Positions 8,476-17,010 of a DNA stretch of 64,000 bases are shown piece after piece. This DNA comes from Betaproteobacteria bacterium (GTDB lineage Bacteria > Pseudomonadota > Gammaproteobacteria > Burkholderiales > Burkholderiaceae_C), in NCBI GenBank assembly GCA_025356445.1, contig JANXSZ010000044.1, forward strand, positions 1 to 64,000. The letters are read 5' to 3'. Within the stretch, counting starts at the first letter, position 1, and the number at the start of each line of letters is the position of its first letter. The notes below the pieces were generated by a model. That model made no database searches. It had not been told where the DNA came from and was given only the letters and a program-made list of their open reading frames with translations. Position numbers and translations under genes: made by a program.

Positions 8476-8517
8476 AAAAAAAAAACAGCCTAGAGACTTT
8501 TGATCTCTAAGCTGTTG
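8476..8517 (-). terminator. Rho-independent terminator of tRNA-Arg
   Basis: On the minus strand AACAGCTTAGAGA and TCTCTAGGCTGTT form a stem with one mismatch around the loop TCAAAAG, followed by a run of about ten T. It lies 20 bases downstream of the tRNA 3' end and is oriented to stop its transcript. Confidence 0.85.
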
Positions 8518-8536
8518 TTCTATAACGCTATTGCTA

Positions 8537-8613
8537 TGGTGCGGCTGGCAGGAATTGAACCCACGACCCCTTGGTTCGTAGCCAAGTACTCTATCCAACT
8601 GAGCTACAGCCGC
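8537..8613 (-). tRNA. tRNA-Arg, anticodon ACG
   Basis: The 77-base minus-strand sequence starts GCGGCTGTAGCTCAGTTGGA and ends with an encoded CCA. The acceptor stem GCGGCTG pairs with CAGCCGC. The D arm is GCTC...GAGT-like. The anticodon stem CTTGG/CCAAG encloses CTACGAA, giving anticodon ACG (Arg, CGU; A34 presumably edited to inosine). The T arm contains GGTTCAATTCC. The accessory catabolic region lies on its 3' side, the side commonly used by integrative elements, although a native terminator separates them. Confidence 0.97.
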
Positions 8614-8676
8614 TGAAGCCTCAAATTATAGCACCCAATTTCAGATCAAGGCAAGTTGCTCTGATATTTCTTCAAA

Positions 8677-10029
8677 TTAGCTGGGTGCAACTGCCTCTGC
8701 GGTGCGCGCCAGGGACTGCGCTTGATGCAACACCCGCTGTGGGTATGGAATGTCAATGTTGGCCGCGCGCAGGGCTTGCAGTATGGCAATATGAACATCT
8801 GAGCGCACGTTCAGCTGGCCATTCTGCATATCGGCTATCCAATAGTTGAGCGTGAACTCCAGCCCATCAGCGCCGAAATTCGACAAGAACGCTGAAGGCG
8901 CTGGTGCAGTGAGCACCCGGGCCTGCGCACTGGCCGCAGCGCACAAAATCGCCTGCACCTGCGCCACATCGCTGTCATAGCCCACAGAAATCACCGAAGT
9001 GAGCGACACGTTCGGGTCGGCCAGCGACATGTTTTCAGTCCGCTCAGTGATGAGCTTTTCATTGGGCACCACCGATTCACGGCCATTAGCGGCACGAATC
9101 AGTGTGTAGCGGGTTTTGATGTCGGTGATCTGGCCTTCAAAGTTGTCTACCTTGACCGTATCACCAATGCGCAACGAGCGCTCCAACAGAATGACAAAAC
9201 CACTGACGTAGTTGGAGGCCAATTTTTGCAACCCCAAGCCCAGACCTACGCCCAAACCGCCCCCCAAGACGGACAAGGCCGTCAAATCCACCCCCACAGC
9301 GGACAAGGCGATCAACAAACCGAGCAGCAGCAACAGCGCACGCACGGCATTCACAGCCGCTTTGCGCATGGACAAATCCTGCACTGCAGGCACCAAAACC
9401 CGCTTTTCGATACCGCCAGCCACCCAGAGCGCCAACATCAACACGATGGTGCTGGACAACACACCCTCGCCCAACATGCGTACGCTGATACGGGTTTTGC
9501 CGAACGAGAATGCCAGCGCGTCCAACTCTGCCAACACAGCAGGCAGCAGACCCAAAATCCAAAGCACGGCCCCTACCCAAGCCATCCACGACACGCCACG
9601 CTCAACCAAACGGGCCATGCCGGAATTCGGGAAGACGCCGGTCAGTACGCGGGCAAAAAACCGAATCACCGTCAGCGACATCAGCATGGGCACCGCAATG
9701 TGCAAAATTGCCACCTGCGGGTAGTAAGAGTCCAGCAGCTTATTCGCGACAAACACCAACACCAAGGCCAGCCCCGGGAACAGCAGGCCATCCAAGATTC
9801 TGCGGCCAAACCACACACTGTCTTGCGCAACGGGTAACGCCACAGGCACTACCACATCGTCTTCTGCCTTAAGGGGTGCAGAGGCAGCGGCGGCCAGGGC
9901 AAACCGGTAAGCCAGCCAGCGCGTGAACAGATAGGCAACACCAATGCAAGCGAGCAATACGCCCAGTTCAAACCATACACCGGGGCTGCGCAAATCGGCT
10001 AGCACCTTTTGCAACTCACCTCCGCTCAT
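8677..10029 (-). CDS. MscS-type mechanosensitive ion channel
   Basis: This 450-residue inner-membrane protein has several N-terminal membrane segments, then the pore-lining TM3 equivalent with GGGLGVGLGLGLQKLASNYV. The MscS beta-domain follows, with RIGDTVKVDNFEGQITDIK and the hydrophilic TRYTLIRAANGRESVVPN. Such channels release solutes on hypo-osmotic shock. With extra N-terminal helices it is larger than E. coli MscS (286 residues), as in the YbdG/MscM-like group. I chose the ATG at 10027-10029: it overlaps the stop of the preceding hydratase gene (ATGA) and has GGAGG seven bases upstream. A GTG four codons earlier is possible. It is the third gene of a coupled minus-strand set. Confidence 0.88.
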   Translation of the reverse strand: MSGGELQKVLADLRSPGVWFELGVLLACIGVAYLFTRWLAYRFALAAAASAPLKAEDDVVVPVALPVAQDSVWFGRRILDGLLFPGLALVLVFVANKLLDSYYPQVAILHIAVPMLMSLTVIRFFARVLTGVFPNSGMARLVERGVSWMAWVGAVLWILGLLPAVLAELDALAFSFGKTRISVRMLGEGVLSSTIVLMLALWVAGGIEKRVLVPAVQDLSMRKAAVNAVRALLLLLGLLIALSAVGVDLTALSVLGGGLGVGLGLGLQKLASNYVSGFVILLERSLRIGDTVKVDNFEGQITDIKTRYTLIRAANGRESVVPNEKLITERTENMSLADPNVSLTSVISVGYDSDVAQVQAILCAAASAQARVLTAPAPSAFLSNFGADGLEFTLNYWIADMQNGQLNVRSDVHIAILQALRAANIDIPYPQRVLHQAQSLARTAEAVAPS

Positions 10030-10847
10030 GCATGCCTCCACTGCGGATCACGCTTTTCGGTGAAAGCTAAAAATCCCTCTTGTGCCGCTTCGTCCATCAT
10101 GTTGACGGCCATGGTTTGCGAAGCCAGTTGGTACGCCGCCTCAATACCCAGTTCGCGCTGCTGGTAAAACAATGCCTTGCCCATCGCCACAGCCACCCTG
10201 GGTTTTTGCAAAACGCTGCAAACCAAGGCTTCCACCTCGGCATCCAAGTCGTCAGGCGCTGTCACCCGGTTGAGCAGCCCCCGTGCCAGCGCTTGCTCAG
10301 CGGTAATGAAGTCACCTGTCAGCAGCATTTCCATCGCCTGCTTGGCGCCCATATTGCGCACCAGGGGGACGCTGGGCGTGGCACAAAACAAGCCAAAGTT
10401 GATACCACTGGTAGCAAATTGGGCCGTGCTGGACGCCACAGCCAAATCACACTGCGCCACCAGCTGGCAGCCCGCCGCCGTCGCCGTACCCTGTACGCGG
10501 GCGATGACGGGAATGGGCAACTTTTGCAGGCTCAGCATCATGCGGCTGCACTGGGCAAACAACTTTTGGTAATAGGCCAGTTCTGGCCGAGCACTCATTT
10601 CTTTCAGGTTGTGTCCTGGACAAAAAGCTTTACCCGAAGAGGCCAGCACCAGTACGCGGGCGGTGTCGTCGCTCTTCAGCAGATCAAGTTCAACCTGCAA
10701 AGCGGTGAGCATCTCTTCGCTCAGCGCATTGAAGCTGTGTGGGCGGTTCATGGTCAGCGTGACAACGCCGCGCGTATCACGGGTACACAACACGGCAGGG
10801 GGAGGTAATGGCATGGGTGACCTAGGTGAAGAAATATTTTCAGACAT
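10026..10847 (-). CDS. Enoyl-CoA hydratase/isomerase family protein (ECHDC3-like)
   Basis: This 273-residue crotonase-fold protein has the CoA-binding/oxyanion segments GKAFCPGHNLKEMS and GTATAAGCQLVAQCDLAVAS. The glutamates used by true enoyl-CoA hydratases are not obvious at the usual places (the segment after AGCQ reads VAQCDLAV and GLFCATPSV), so it may be a hydratase-like protein with another activity. This resembles the ECHDC3 branch. The ATG at 10845-10847 overlaps the end of the HDAC-like gene by eight bases. A TTG two codons earlier is less likely. The coupling to a deacylase gene suggests a shared role in acyl metabolism, but this is inference. Confidence 0.82.
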   Translation of the reverse strand: MSENISSPRSPMPLPPPAVLCTRDTRGVVTLTMNRPHSFNALSEEMLTALQVELDLLKSDDTARVLVLASSGKAFCPGHNLKEMSARPELAYYQKLFAQCSRMMLSLQKLPIPVIARVQGTATAAGCQLVAQCDLAVASSTAQFATSGINFGLFCATPSVPLVRNMGAKQAMEMLLTGDFITAEQALARGLLNRVTAPDDLDAEVEALVCSVLQKPRVAVAMGKALFYQQRELGIEAAYQLASQTMAVNMMDEAAQEGFLAFTEKRDPQWRHA

Positions 10848-11793
10848 CGGCAAGTACCCGCAAATGCGCCTCTACGCTGCGGGCCAGCGCGTGCAAGTTA
10901 TAACCCCCTTCCAGGCAACTGACGATACGCCCCTTGGCATGGCGCTTGGCAATGTCTTTCAGCGCCAGGGTGATCCAGGTGTAGTCGTGCTCGGTCAAAC
11001 CCAGTTGGCCCAAATCGTCATCGCGGTGGGCGTCAAAGCCTGCGCTGATGAAAATCATCTCGGGCCGGTGTGCGTCCAGAAAGGGCAGCCACTGCGCGGC
11101 GATGATTTCGCGGATTTCAGCGCCCCGGGTGTAGGCAGGCACCGGCAAGTTCAATAAATTCGGTGCGTCAGACTTCGCTCCTCCTTCCGGGTAGAACGGG
11201 TGCTGGAAGAAGCTGACCATGGCAATGCGCTTGTCCCCCGCAACGATGTTTTCCGTGCCGTTGCCGTGGTGAACATCAAAATCTGCAATCGCTACCCGTT
11301 TGAGGCCATGGCGCTCCAGCGCGTACTTGGCGGCAATCGCTACGTTATTGAAAAAACAAAAGCCCGACGCCTGGTTATGTCCTGCGTGGTGACCCGGTGG
11401 GCGCACAGCGCAAAAGGCGTTCTCCAACTCACCGGCCATCACGGCATCGGTCGCCGCCAGTGCAGCACCGGCGGCACGGAGCGAAGCTTTCCAGGTATGT
11501 TCGTTGATAGCGGTGTCAGCGTCGATGTAGCTGTGAATCGGGCCACCCGCCTGAATATCTTCAACCAACTGGTCATGCAACCCCCGCATCGAAGCCACGT
11601 GCATGCGGGTGTGGGCCAACTCAATGTCGGCAACCGCTGCCTCTGGTGCTTCAAAGCGCTTGAGCACATCGCCAACACCGCTGGCAATCAAACGGTCTTC
11701 AATCGCGTCCAAACGGTCAGGGCATTCGGGGTGGCCCTCACCCATATCGTGTTTACGGCAATCGGGGTGGGTGAAATAACCTGTACTGCTCAC
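10840..11793 (-). CDS. Histone-deacetylase-family (class II type) deacylase
   Basis: This 317-residue protein has the arginase/deacetylase fold motifs: RPPGHHAGHN with His135/His136 (charge relay), DFDVHHGNGT with zinc ligands Asp173 and His175, GFDAHRDDD with Asp254, and a C-terminal EGGYN with the catalytic Tyr. All metal ligands are present, so it should be active on acetyl-lysine or an acetylated small amine such as an acetylpolyamine. It has no signal peptide and is cytoplasmic. The start is a GTG at 11791-11793; upstream ATGs are out of frame. It is divergent from the MoxR gene with only 44 bases between starts, so the promoters must overlap. Confidence 0.88.
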   Translation of the reverse strand: MSSTGYFTHPDCRKHDMGEGHPECPDRLDAIEDRLIASGVGDVLKRFEAPEAAVADIELAHTRMHVASMRGLHDQLVEDIQAGGPIHSYIDADTAINEHTWKASLRAAGAALAATDAVMAGELENAFCAVRPPGHHAGHNQASGFCFFNNVAIAAKYALERHGLKRVAIADFDVHHGNGTENIVAGDKRIAMVSFFQHPFYPEGGAKSDAPNLLNLPVPAYTRGAEIREIIAAQWLPFLDAHRPEMIFISAGFDAHRDDDLGQLGLTEHDYTWITLALKDIAKRHAKGRIVSCLEGGYNLHALARSVEAHLRVLADV

Positions 11794-11837
11794 GTCTCAT
11801 CCATCGGCTAGGGGTTCTTAGAATCAGCGTTTCAGTT

Positions 11838-12770
11838 ATGGTGGAACGCATGGACGTACAACACAAACTCAAATCACTTTTAACTCAGCTTAACACGGTG
11901 ATTGTGGGCAAAAATACCCAGGTGCGCGACTGCGTAGCCTGCCTTTTAGCGGGAGGCCACCTGCTGATTGAAGACGTGCCCGGTGTGGGGAAAACCACGC
12001 TGGCGCACGCGCTGGCCAAAACTTTTGGGTTGCAATTCTCGCGCGTGCAGTTCACCGCTGACCTGATGCCAGGTGATTTGTCGGGCGTGTCGATCTATGA
12101 CCGCGTCAAAGAAAGTTTTGTTTTCCATCCTGGCCCAGTGTTTGCGCAAATTTTGCTGGCCGACGAAATCAACCGCGCCAGCCCCAAGACGCAAAGCGCC
12201 TTGCTGGAGGCGATGGAAGAAAAACAAGTGACGGTAGAAGGCGAAACCCGCCCACTGCCCAACCCGTTCTTTGTGATCGCTACACAAAACCCGCACGACC
12301 AACTCGGCACCTACGCGCTGCCGGAATCCCAGCTTGACCGCTTTTTGATGCGCATCTCACTTGGTTACCCCGACCGCCAAGCCGAACGCGAGCTGCTCGC
12401 AGGCGAGGACAGGCGCAGCATGCTGGACGGCATGAGCGCGGTGCTCTCGCCCTACGAGCTGCAACAGCTGCAAGCCCAGGTGCAGAAGGTTCACGCCGCT
12501 GACCCGCTGCTGAACTACGTGCAAGACCTGCTGACCGCCACCCGCTCAGGCCGCTGGTTCCTGCAAGGCCTCAGTCCCCGTGCCGGTATCGCCCTGCTGC
12601 GAGCCGCCAAAGCGCAAGCCCTGCTGAATGGCCGCGACTACGTGGCCCCAGACGATGTGCAAGACATCCTGCCGCAAACCGTGGCACACCGCTTGGTGCC
12701 GGTGAGTGATGCGGGCCGAGGGGCTGTCGAGCAGGTACGGGCCATGCTGGAAGCGGTGCCACTGCCGTGA
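11838..12770 (+). CDS. MoxR-family AAA+ ATPase
   Basis: This 310-residue AAA+ protein has Walker A GVGKTT at 49-54, Walker B LLADEINRA with Asp109/Glu110, sensor 1 ATQNP, and the C-terminal lid with GLSPRAGIALLRAAKA. MoxR ATPases work as chaperones with DUF58/VWA proteins, and the next two genes, overlapping, are DUF58 and a TgpA-type transglutaminase. This is a common trio with an envelope-related role. A second possible start, ATG at 11850, has GGTGGA before it, so the N-terminus may be four residues shorter. It shares a 44-base intergenic region with the divergent deacylase gene. Confidence 0.9.
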   Translation: MVERMDVQHKLKSLLTQLNTVIVGKNTQVRDCVACLLAGGHLLIEDVPGVGKTTLAHALAKTFGLQFSRVQFTADLMPGDLSGVSIYDRVKESFVFHPGPVFAQILLADEINRASPKTQSALLEAMEEKQVTVEGETRPLPNPFFVIATQNPHDQLGTYALPESQLDRFLMRISLGYPDRQAERELLAGEDRRSMLDGMSAVLSPYELQQLQAQVQKVHAADPLLNYVQDLLTATRSGRWFLQGLSPRAGIALLRAAKAQALLNGRDYVAPDDVQDILPQTVAHRLVPVSDAGRGAVEQVRAMLEAVPLP

Positions 12771-13744
12771 GTCCCATGCGGTATCTGCAAAAACGGTTTG
12801 AAAAATGGCTGCAAACTCGTTTGAAGCCCAGCGACAGCATCACCCTCACGCAGCGCAATGTCTACATCCTGCCCACCCGACCGGGCTTCATGCTGGGGGC
12901 GACGCTCTTGGTGCTGCTGGTGGCGTCGATCAACTACCAGCTCAACCTGGGCTATTTGCTGACGTTTTTGCTTGCCGGCAGTGCCGTGGTGGGAATGCAT
13001 GTCTGCCATGGCACCTTGCGTGGCATTACTCTGCATTTGATAGCACCTGCAGCCCATCATGTCGGCTCAAGCGTGACTTTTGACGTGAAAATAAGCAGTG
13101 AGCGACGTGCGGTGCGCCACGGCATTGGCGTCAGTGTGCTGGGTGCCGGGCAGTGGTCATGGACAGACGTTCCCAGCCTGGGCAGCAGCAGCCTGCAAGT
13201 GGCCTGGAAAGCAACACAACGCGGCCTGATAACCCTGCCTGCACTGACAGCGGAAACCCGCTTCCCCATGGGCACCTTTCGCGTTTGGACGGTGTGGCGG
13301 CCTGCCGCGCAGATTTTGGTCTACCCCGCCCCTGAGCCACTCGCACCGCCACTGCCTCCCGGTGTGCCGCGTGCCAGCGGCGGCGCAGCCCGGCAGACAT
13401 CGAACAGCGGCGAGTTCGACGGCGTGCGTGCCTACCGACGTGGCGACCCGCTCAAGACGGTGGTGTGGAAGAAGGCCGCCAAAGCGCTGGCAATGGGTTC
13501 CAACGATCTGGTCAGCCGGGATACCGAGCAAACACAAACCGCTGAGTTGTGGCTGGACTTTGCCGCTGCTGGCTTCTCGGGTGCTGGCGACAAGGAAGCC
13601 CGCCTCTCGCGCCTGTGCGCCTGGGTGCTGCGGGCGGACAAACAAGCCCTGCACTACGGCCTGCGCCTGCCTCTGCGCGACATTGCCCCTGCCAGCGGCG
13701 AAGCGCACAAACGGCAATGCCTGGAGGCACTGGCGCTATGTTGA
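12767..13744 (+). CDS. DUF58 domain protein
   Basis: This 325-residue protein has two adjacent hydrophobic segments near residues 40-80 (RPGFMLGATLLVLLVASINY, then LGYLLTFLLAGSAVV). The DUF58 core is EFDGVRAYRRGDPLKTVVWKKAAK near 220-245. The signature R-x-Y-x-x-G-D-x-x-x-x-I/V-x-W is present. It is a membrane-anchored partner of the MoxR ATPase. The GTG at 12767 overlaps the MoxR stop (GTGA); an ATG three codons on is an alternative. The gene overlaps the next by seven bases. The molecular function of the family is unknown. Confidence 0.88.
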   Translation: MSPMRYLQKRFEKWLQTRLKPSDSITLTQRNVYILPTRPGFMLGATLLVLLVASINYQLNLGYLLTFLLAGSAVVGMHVCHGTLRGITLHLIAPAAHHVGSSVTFDVKISSERRAVRHGIGVSVLGAGQWSWTDVPSLGSSSLQVAWKATQRGLITLPALTAETRFPMGTFRVWTVWRPAAQILVYPAPEPLAPPLPPGVPRASGGAARQTSNSGEFDGVRAYRRGDPLKTVVWKKAAKALAMGSNDLVSRDTEQTQTAELWLDFAAAGFSGAGDKEARLSRLCAWVLRADKQALHYGLRLPLRDIAPASGEAHKRQCLEALALC

Positions 13745-15789
13745 AAATCCGCCTGCAAACCTTGACCCACTTGCCCCGTGAAGCACGTGACACGCTATTT
13801 TTGCTCACTGTGATTGCCTGGGTGCTGTTGCCGCAAATCGAACACCTTCCCGTTTGGTGCAGCGCACTGGCCGCGCTGATGCTGCTGTGGCGCAGCCGCT
13901 TGGCATGGTTGGCACGCCCTTTACCCGGGCGATTTTGGCTGGCAGGGCTGCTGTGCTTGACGGTGGGTGCCACCTGGTTCACCCACCGCACGCTTTTGGG
14001 GCGCGATGCGGGTGTCACGCTCATTGTGGTGCTTCTGGCCTTGAAGACACTGGAGCTGCGAGCCAAGCGCGATGCCTTCGTGGTGTTCTTTCTTGGTTTT
14101 TTCACCATGCTGACGAACTTTTTATTCTCGCAATCGCTGCTCACCGCCGGCGCCATGCTGATCGGTTTGCTGGGGCTGTTGACAGCGCTGGTCAACGCCC
14201 ACATGCCCGTCGGCAAACCGCCACTGATGCAGGCGGCACGCACCGCTGGCGGCATGGCATTGCTGGGTGCACCCATCATGGCCGTGCTGTTTGTGCTGTT
14301 CCCGCGTGTAGCACCGTTATGGGGCATTCCCAGCGACGGCATGACCGGGCGCAGCGGTTTGTCAGCCACCATGCAGGTCGGTACCATCGCCAAACTGGCA
14401 CTGGACGACAGCATTGCCATGCGCCTGCGCTTTGAAGGCCCAGTCCCTCCTACCCCCAGCCTGTATTTCCGTGGCCCGGTACTCAGCCGTTTTGACGGCC
14501 GCGAATGGCAGCCCCTGCCGTCACCCCGGCCCCGCGCTGTGCCTCTCGCTGACCGGCTGCAAACCTTGGGCGAGCCAGTGCATTACCAAGTCACACTGGA
14601 AGCCAACAGCCGGCCTTGGGTCATGGTGCTGGACGCGACACCCGACGCCCCACTGATGTCCGCCGGGTTTGACCTCTCGGCTAACGCCGATTTGCAATGG
14701 ATGGCCAACCGGGGCGTCACAGACCTCGTGCGTTACCAGGCCACCAGCTACCCCAACTTCCGCTACGGCCCGCGCCAGTACACGCACGCACTGCAAGACT
14801 TCATCGACCTCCCCCCTGGCTTCAACCCGCGCACCCTGCAACTGGCGGCTGATATGCGCCATGACCCGCGTCTGGCCGAAGCCGACAGTGCCACGCTGAG
14901 CACAGCCGTGCTGGAACGCCTGCGCACCGGTGGCTACAGCTACACGCTGGAACCCGGCGTTTATGGCACCCATGTGGCTGATGAATTCTGGTTTGACAAA
15001 AAAGAAGGTTTTTGCGAACACATCGCCACCGCCTACGTGCTGCTGATGCGTGCGCTGGACGTGCCTGCCCGGGTGGTCACAGGCTACCAAGGGGGTGAAG
15101 CGAACAACGTGGACGGCTTTTGGGTGGTACGCCAGAGCGATGCCCATGCCTGGGCAGAAATCTGGCAGGCTGGCCAGGGCTGGGTGCGCGTAGACCCCAC
15201 CGCAGCCGTGTCACCAGGGCGCATTGGCAACCTGACCCGCCTCACAGCACCGCGCAGCGCCATGGCCACCGCCCTGGGCACCATGATGAGCCCGACACTC
15301 ACCGCCAACCTGCGCGCCGTCTGGGAGGCTGTGAACAACAACTGGAACCAGTGGGTGCTGAACTACAGCCAAAGCAAACAGCTCAACCTGCTCAAAAACC
15401 TGGGCTTCACCGCACCCAGCTGGGAAGACCTGGGGTATTTACTGAGCGGTTTGCTGGTAGCCGTAAGCCTCTGCGGGGCTGCCTGGACACTGTGGGAACG
15501 CCGCCAGCACGACCCTTGGCTGCGTTTGCTGCACACGGTACACAGCCGCCTGAGTAAACTCGGCCTTGATCTCCAGCCCCAAAGCCCACCCCGTCAGATG
15601 GCCTACGCGGTACAGCAGCGCTTTGGCCCCCAAGGCCAAGCCCTGCACCTGTGGCTGCTGCGCTTCGAGCGCCAACGCTATGCGCCCCCTCAAAGCACCT
15701 CAGAACCTGACGGCCTGCGCCAGTTACAACGCGATTTGCAAACCCTCGTCTGGCCCACGCCACCCCGCCCCTCAGACTCATCCCGATGA
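13738..15789 (+). CDS. TgpA-type membrane transglutaminase (DUF3488, transglutaminase, DUF4129)
   Basis: This 683-residue inner-membrane protein has six or so N-terminal hydrophobic segments (DUF3488) up to about residue 195. A periplasmic transglutaminase-like domain follows with Cys426 in EGFCEHIATA, His470 in DAHAWAEIW and Asp486 in VRVDPTAAVSP. One further membrane segment lies near 565-585 and a short C-terminal DUF4129 region follows. The complete Cys-His-Asp triad indicates an active amidase, transferase or protease. This matches P. aeruginosa TgpA, an essential protein of unclear substrate. I chose the ATG at 13738, which overlaps the DUF58 stop (ATGTTGA). The longer upstream frame lies inside DUF58. 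Confidence 0.9.
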   Translation: MLKIRLQTLTHLPREARDTLFLLTVIAWVLLPQIEHLPVWCSALAALMLLWRSRLAWLARPLPGRFWLAGLLCLTVGATWFTHRTLLGRDAGVTLIVVLLALKTLELRAKRDAFVVFFLGFFTMLTNFLFSQSLLTAGAMLIGLLGLLTALVNAHMPVGKPPLMQAARTAGGMALLGAPIMAVLFVLFPRVAPLWGIPSDGMTGRSGLSATMQVGTIAKLALDDSIAMRLRFEGPVPPTPSLYFRGPVLSRFDGREWQPLPSPRPRAVPLADRLQTLGEPVHYQVTLEANSRPWVMVLDATPDAPLMSAGFDLSANADLQWMANRGVTDLVRYQATSYPNFRYGPRQYTHALQDFIDLPPGFNPRTLQLAADMRHDPRLAEADSATLSTAVLERLRTGGYSYTLEPGVYGTHVADEFWFDKKEGFCEHIATAYVLLMRALDVPARVVTGYQGGEANNVDGFWVVRQSDAHAWAEIWQAGQGWVRVDPTAAVSPGRIGNLTRLTAPRSAMATALGTMMSPTLTANLRAVWEAVNNNWNQWVLNYSQSKQLNLLKNLGFTAPSWEDLGYLLSGLLVAVSLCGAAWTLWERRQHDPWLRLLHTVHSRLSKLGLDLQPQSPPRQMAYAVQQRFGPQGQALHLWLLRFERQRYAPPQSTSEPDGLRQLQRDLQTLVWPTPPRPSDSSR

Positions 15790-16973
15790 CACGATTCCTC
15801 CCCAAAACTCTCATTTTTATAGCAGCATTAGCCCATCTGACTTGCGCGTTGGCCGGAAATGACCCCAAAACGGCGCTCACCAGCAAACACAGCAAGTCCA
15901 AGCACACCCGCACAGCCGGTTCGCCTTCCCTGCCCAAAGTCACACCCCAGGGAACCCCCTACGGGAACCGCGCCGACGTGCTCCAGCAAGCCCAAGACAT
16001 CGCCCAGCGCCGTGACCTGGACCCCGAGTGGGTGAGCCACGCCCTTGCCCAGGCGCACTATCTGCCGGGCATTACCAAGCTGATGCTGCCTCCTGCGCAG
16101 GGCACGGCCAAGAACTGGCGCGTCTACCGAGGTCGCTTTGTCGAGCCCATGCGCATTGCCGCAGGCGTCAAATACTGGCAAAACCACCGTGACTGGCTGC
16201 AACGTGCTGAGCAAACCTACGGTATCCCCCCTGAAATCGTGGTGGGCATCATCGGTGTAGAAACCATTTACGGCCAGCAAATGGGCCACTTCCGCGTGAT
16301 TGACGCACTGGCCACACTGGCGTTCGACTTCCCTCAGGCCCATCCCCGCGCGGCAGCCAGACAAGCTTTCTTTCAGGCAGAACTGGAACAGTTCCTCAGC
16401 CTGTCCAGCCGCATGGGTAATGACCCCCTGGCCGCGCGCGGCAGCTACGCAGGGGCAATGGGCATGCCGCAGTTCATGCCATCGAGCTGGGTGAAGTTTG
16501 CGGTGGATTTTGATGGCGACGGCAAGATTGACCTGTTCAACAGCCCGGCAGACGCCATCGGCTCTGTCGCCAATTACTTCCGCAGTTTTGGCTGGCAACC
16601 CGGTATGCCCACGCACTATGGGGTGCAATTTGATACTTCTCGGCTGAACATGGACGCGCTCATGGCCCCTGACATCTTGCCCACCTTCAGCCCGGCCCGG
16701 ATGGCGACCTTGGGTGTCATCGTGGACGCACCAGGCGCAACCCACACCGGCCCGTTGGCGCTGATCGAGTTGCAAAACGGCACGGATGCCGTGCAGTACG
16801 TGGCAGGCACCGAAAATTTTTACACGATCACCCGGTATAACTGGAGCAGCTACTACGCGATGGCGGTGATTGAACTGGGCCAAGCCGTGAAAGGCGTGAT
16901 GCTCAAAAATACAGCCCTGTCCTCTGTGCCTATCACCGCCACCACGGCCACCGCACCGACCCCTTCGCCTTGA
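15786..16973 (+). CDS. mltB: Lytic murein transglycosylase B
   Basis: This 395-residue exported protein has a signal peptide (TLIFIAALAHLTCALA). The SLT_2/MltB domain follows with catalytic Glu159 in GIIGVETIYG and the later family motifs GSYAGAMGMPQFMPSSWVKF, FDGDGKIDL and SVANYFRSFGW. It cleaves the glycan strand of peptidoglycan to give 1,6-anhydromuropeptides. The TCALA end of the signal does not present a clear lipobox followed by Cys at the right place, so it may be soluble in the periplasm, unlike E. coli MltB. It overlaps the transglutaminase stop by four bases (ATGA), which places cell-wall cleavage in the MoxR-TgpA transcript. Confidence 0.9.
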   Translation: MTRFLPKTLIFIAALAHLTCALAGNDPKTALTSKHSKSKHTRTAGSPSLPKVTPQGTPYGNRADVLQQAQDIAQRRDLDPEWVSHALAQAHYLPGITKLMLPPAQGTAKNWRVYRGRFVEPMRIAAGVKYWQNHRDWLQRAEQTYGIPPEIVVGIIGVETIYGQQMGHFRVIDALATLAFDFPQAHPRAAARQAFFQAELEQFLSLSSRMGNDPLAARGSYAGAMGMPQFMPSSWVKFAVDFDGDGKIDLFNSPADAIGSVANYFRSFGWQPGMPTHYGVQFDTSRLNMDALMAPDILPTFSPARMATLGVIVDAPGATHTGPLALIELQNGTDAVQYVAGTENFYTITRYNWSSYYAMAVIELGQAVKGVMLKNTALSSVPITATTATAPTPSP

Positions 16974-17010
16974 ATGGGCTGTCCACTCGCCCTTAATTTC
17001 TTTTGTCGGT

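Noticed and set aside
8389-8598. A minus-strand open frame over the tRNA
   Set aside because: It reads through tRNA-Arg and its terminator, so it is not a gene.
13512-14420. A 302-codon minus-strand open frame
   Set aside because: It crosses the DUF58-TgpA junction in antisense and has no family resemblance or ribosome site.
14461-14520. CRISPR-like or long interspersed repeats in the window
   Set aside because: I saw no regularly spaced repeats with unique spacers anywhere. The only tandem repeat is the 9-base coding run at 35377-35409 and the Ala-codon repeats at 60.7-60.9 kb.
15828-16883. A 351-codon minus-strand open frame
   Set aside because: It is antisense to mltB, whose catalytic and family motifs are plain. 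The reverse translation is low in recognisable character.
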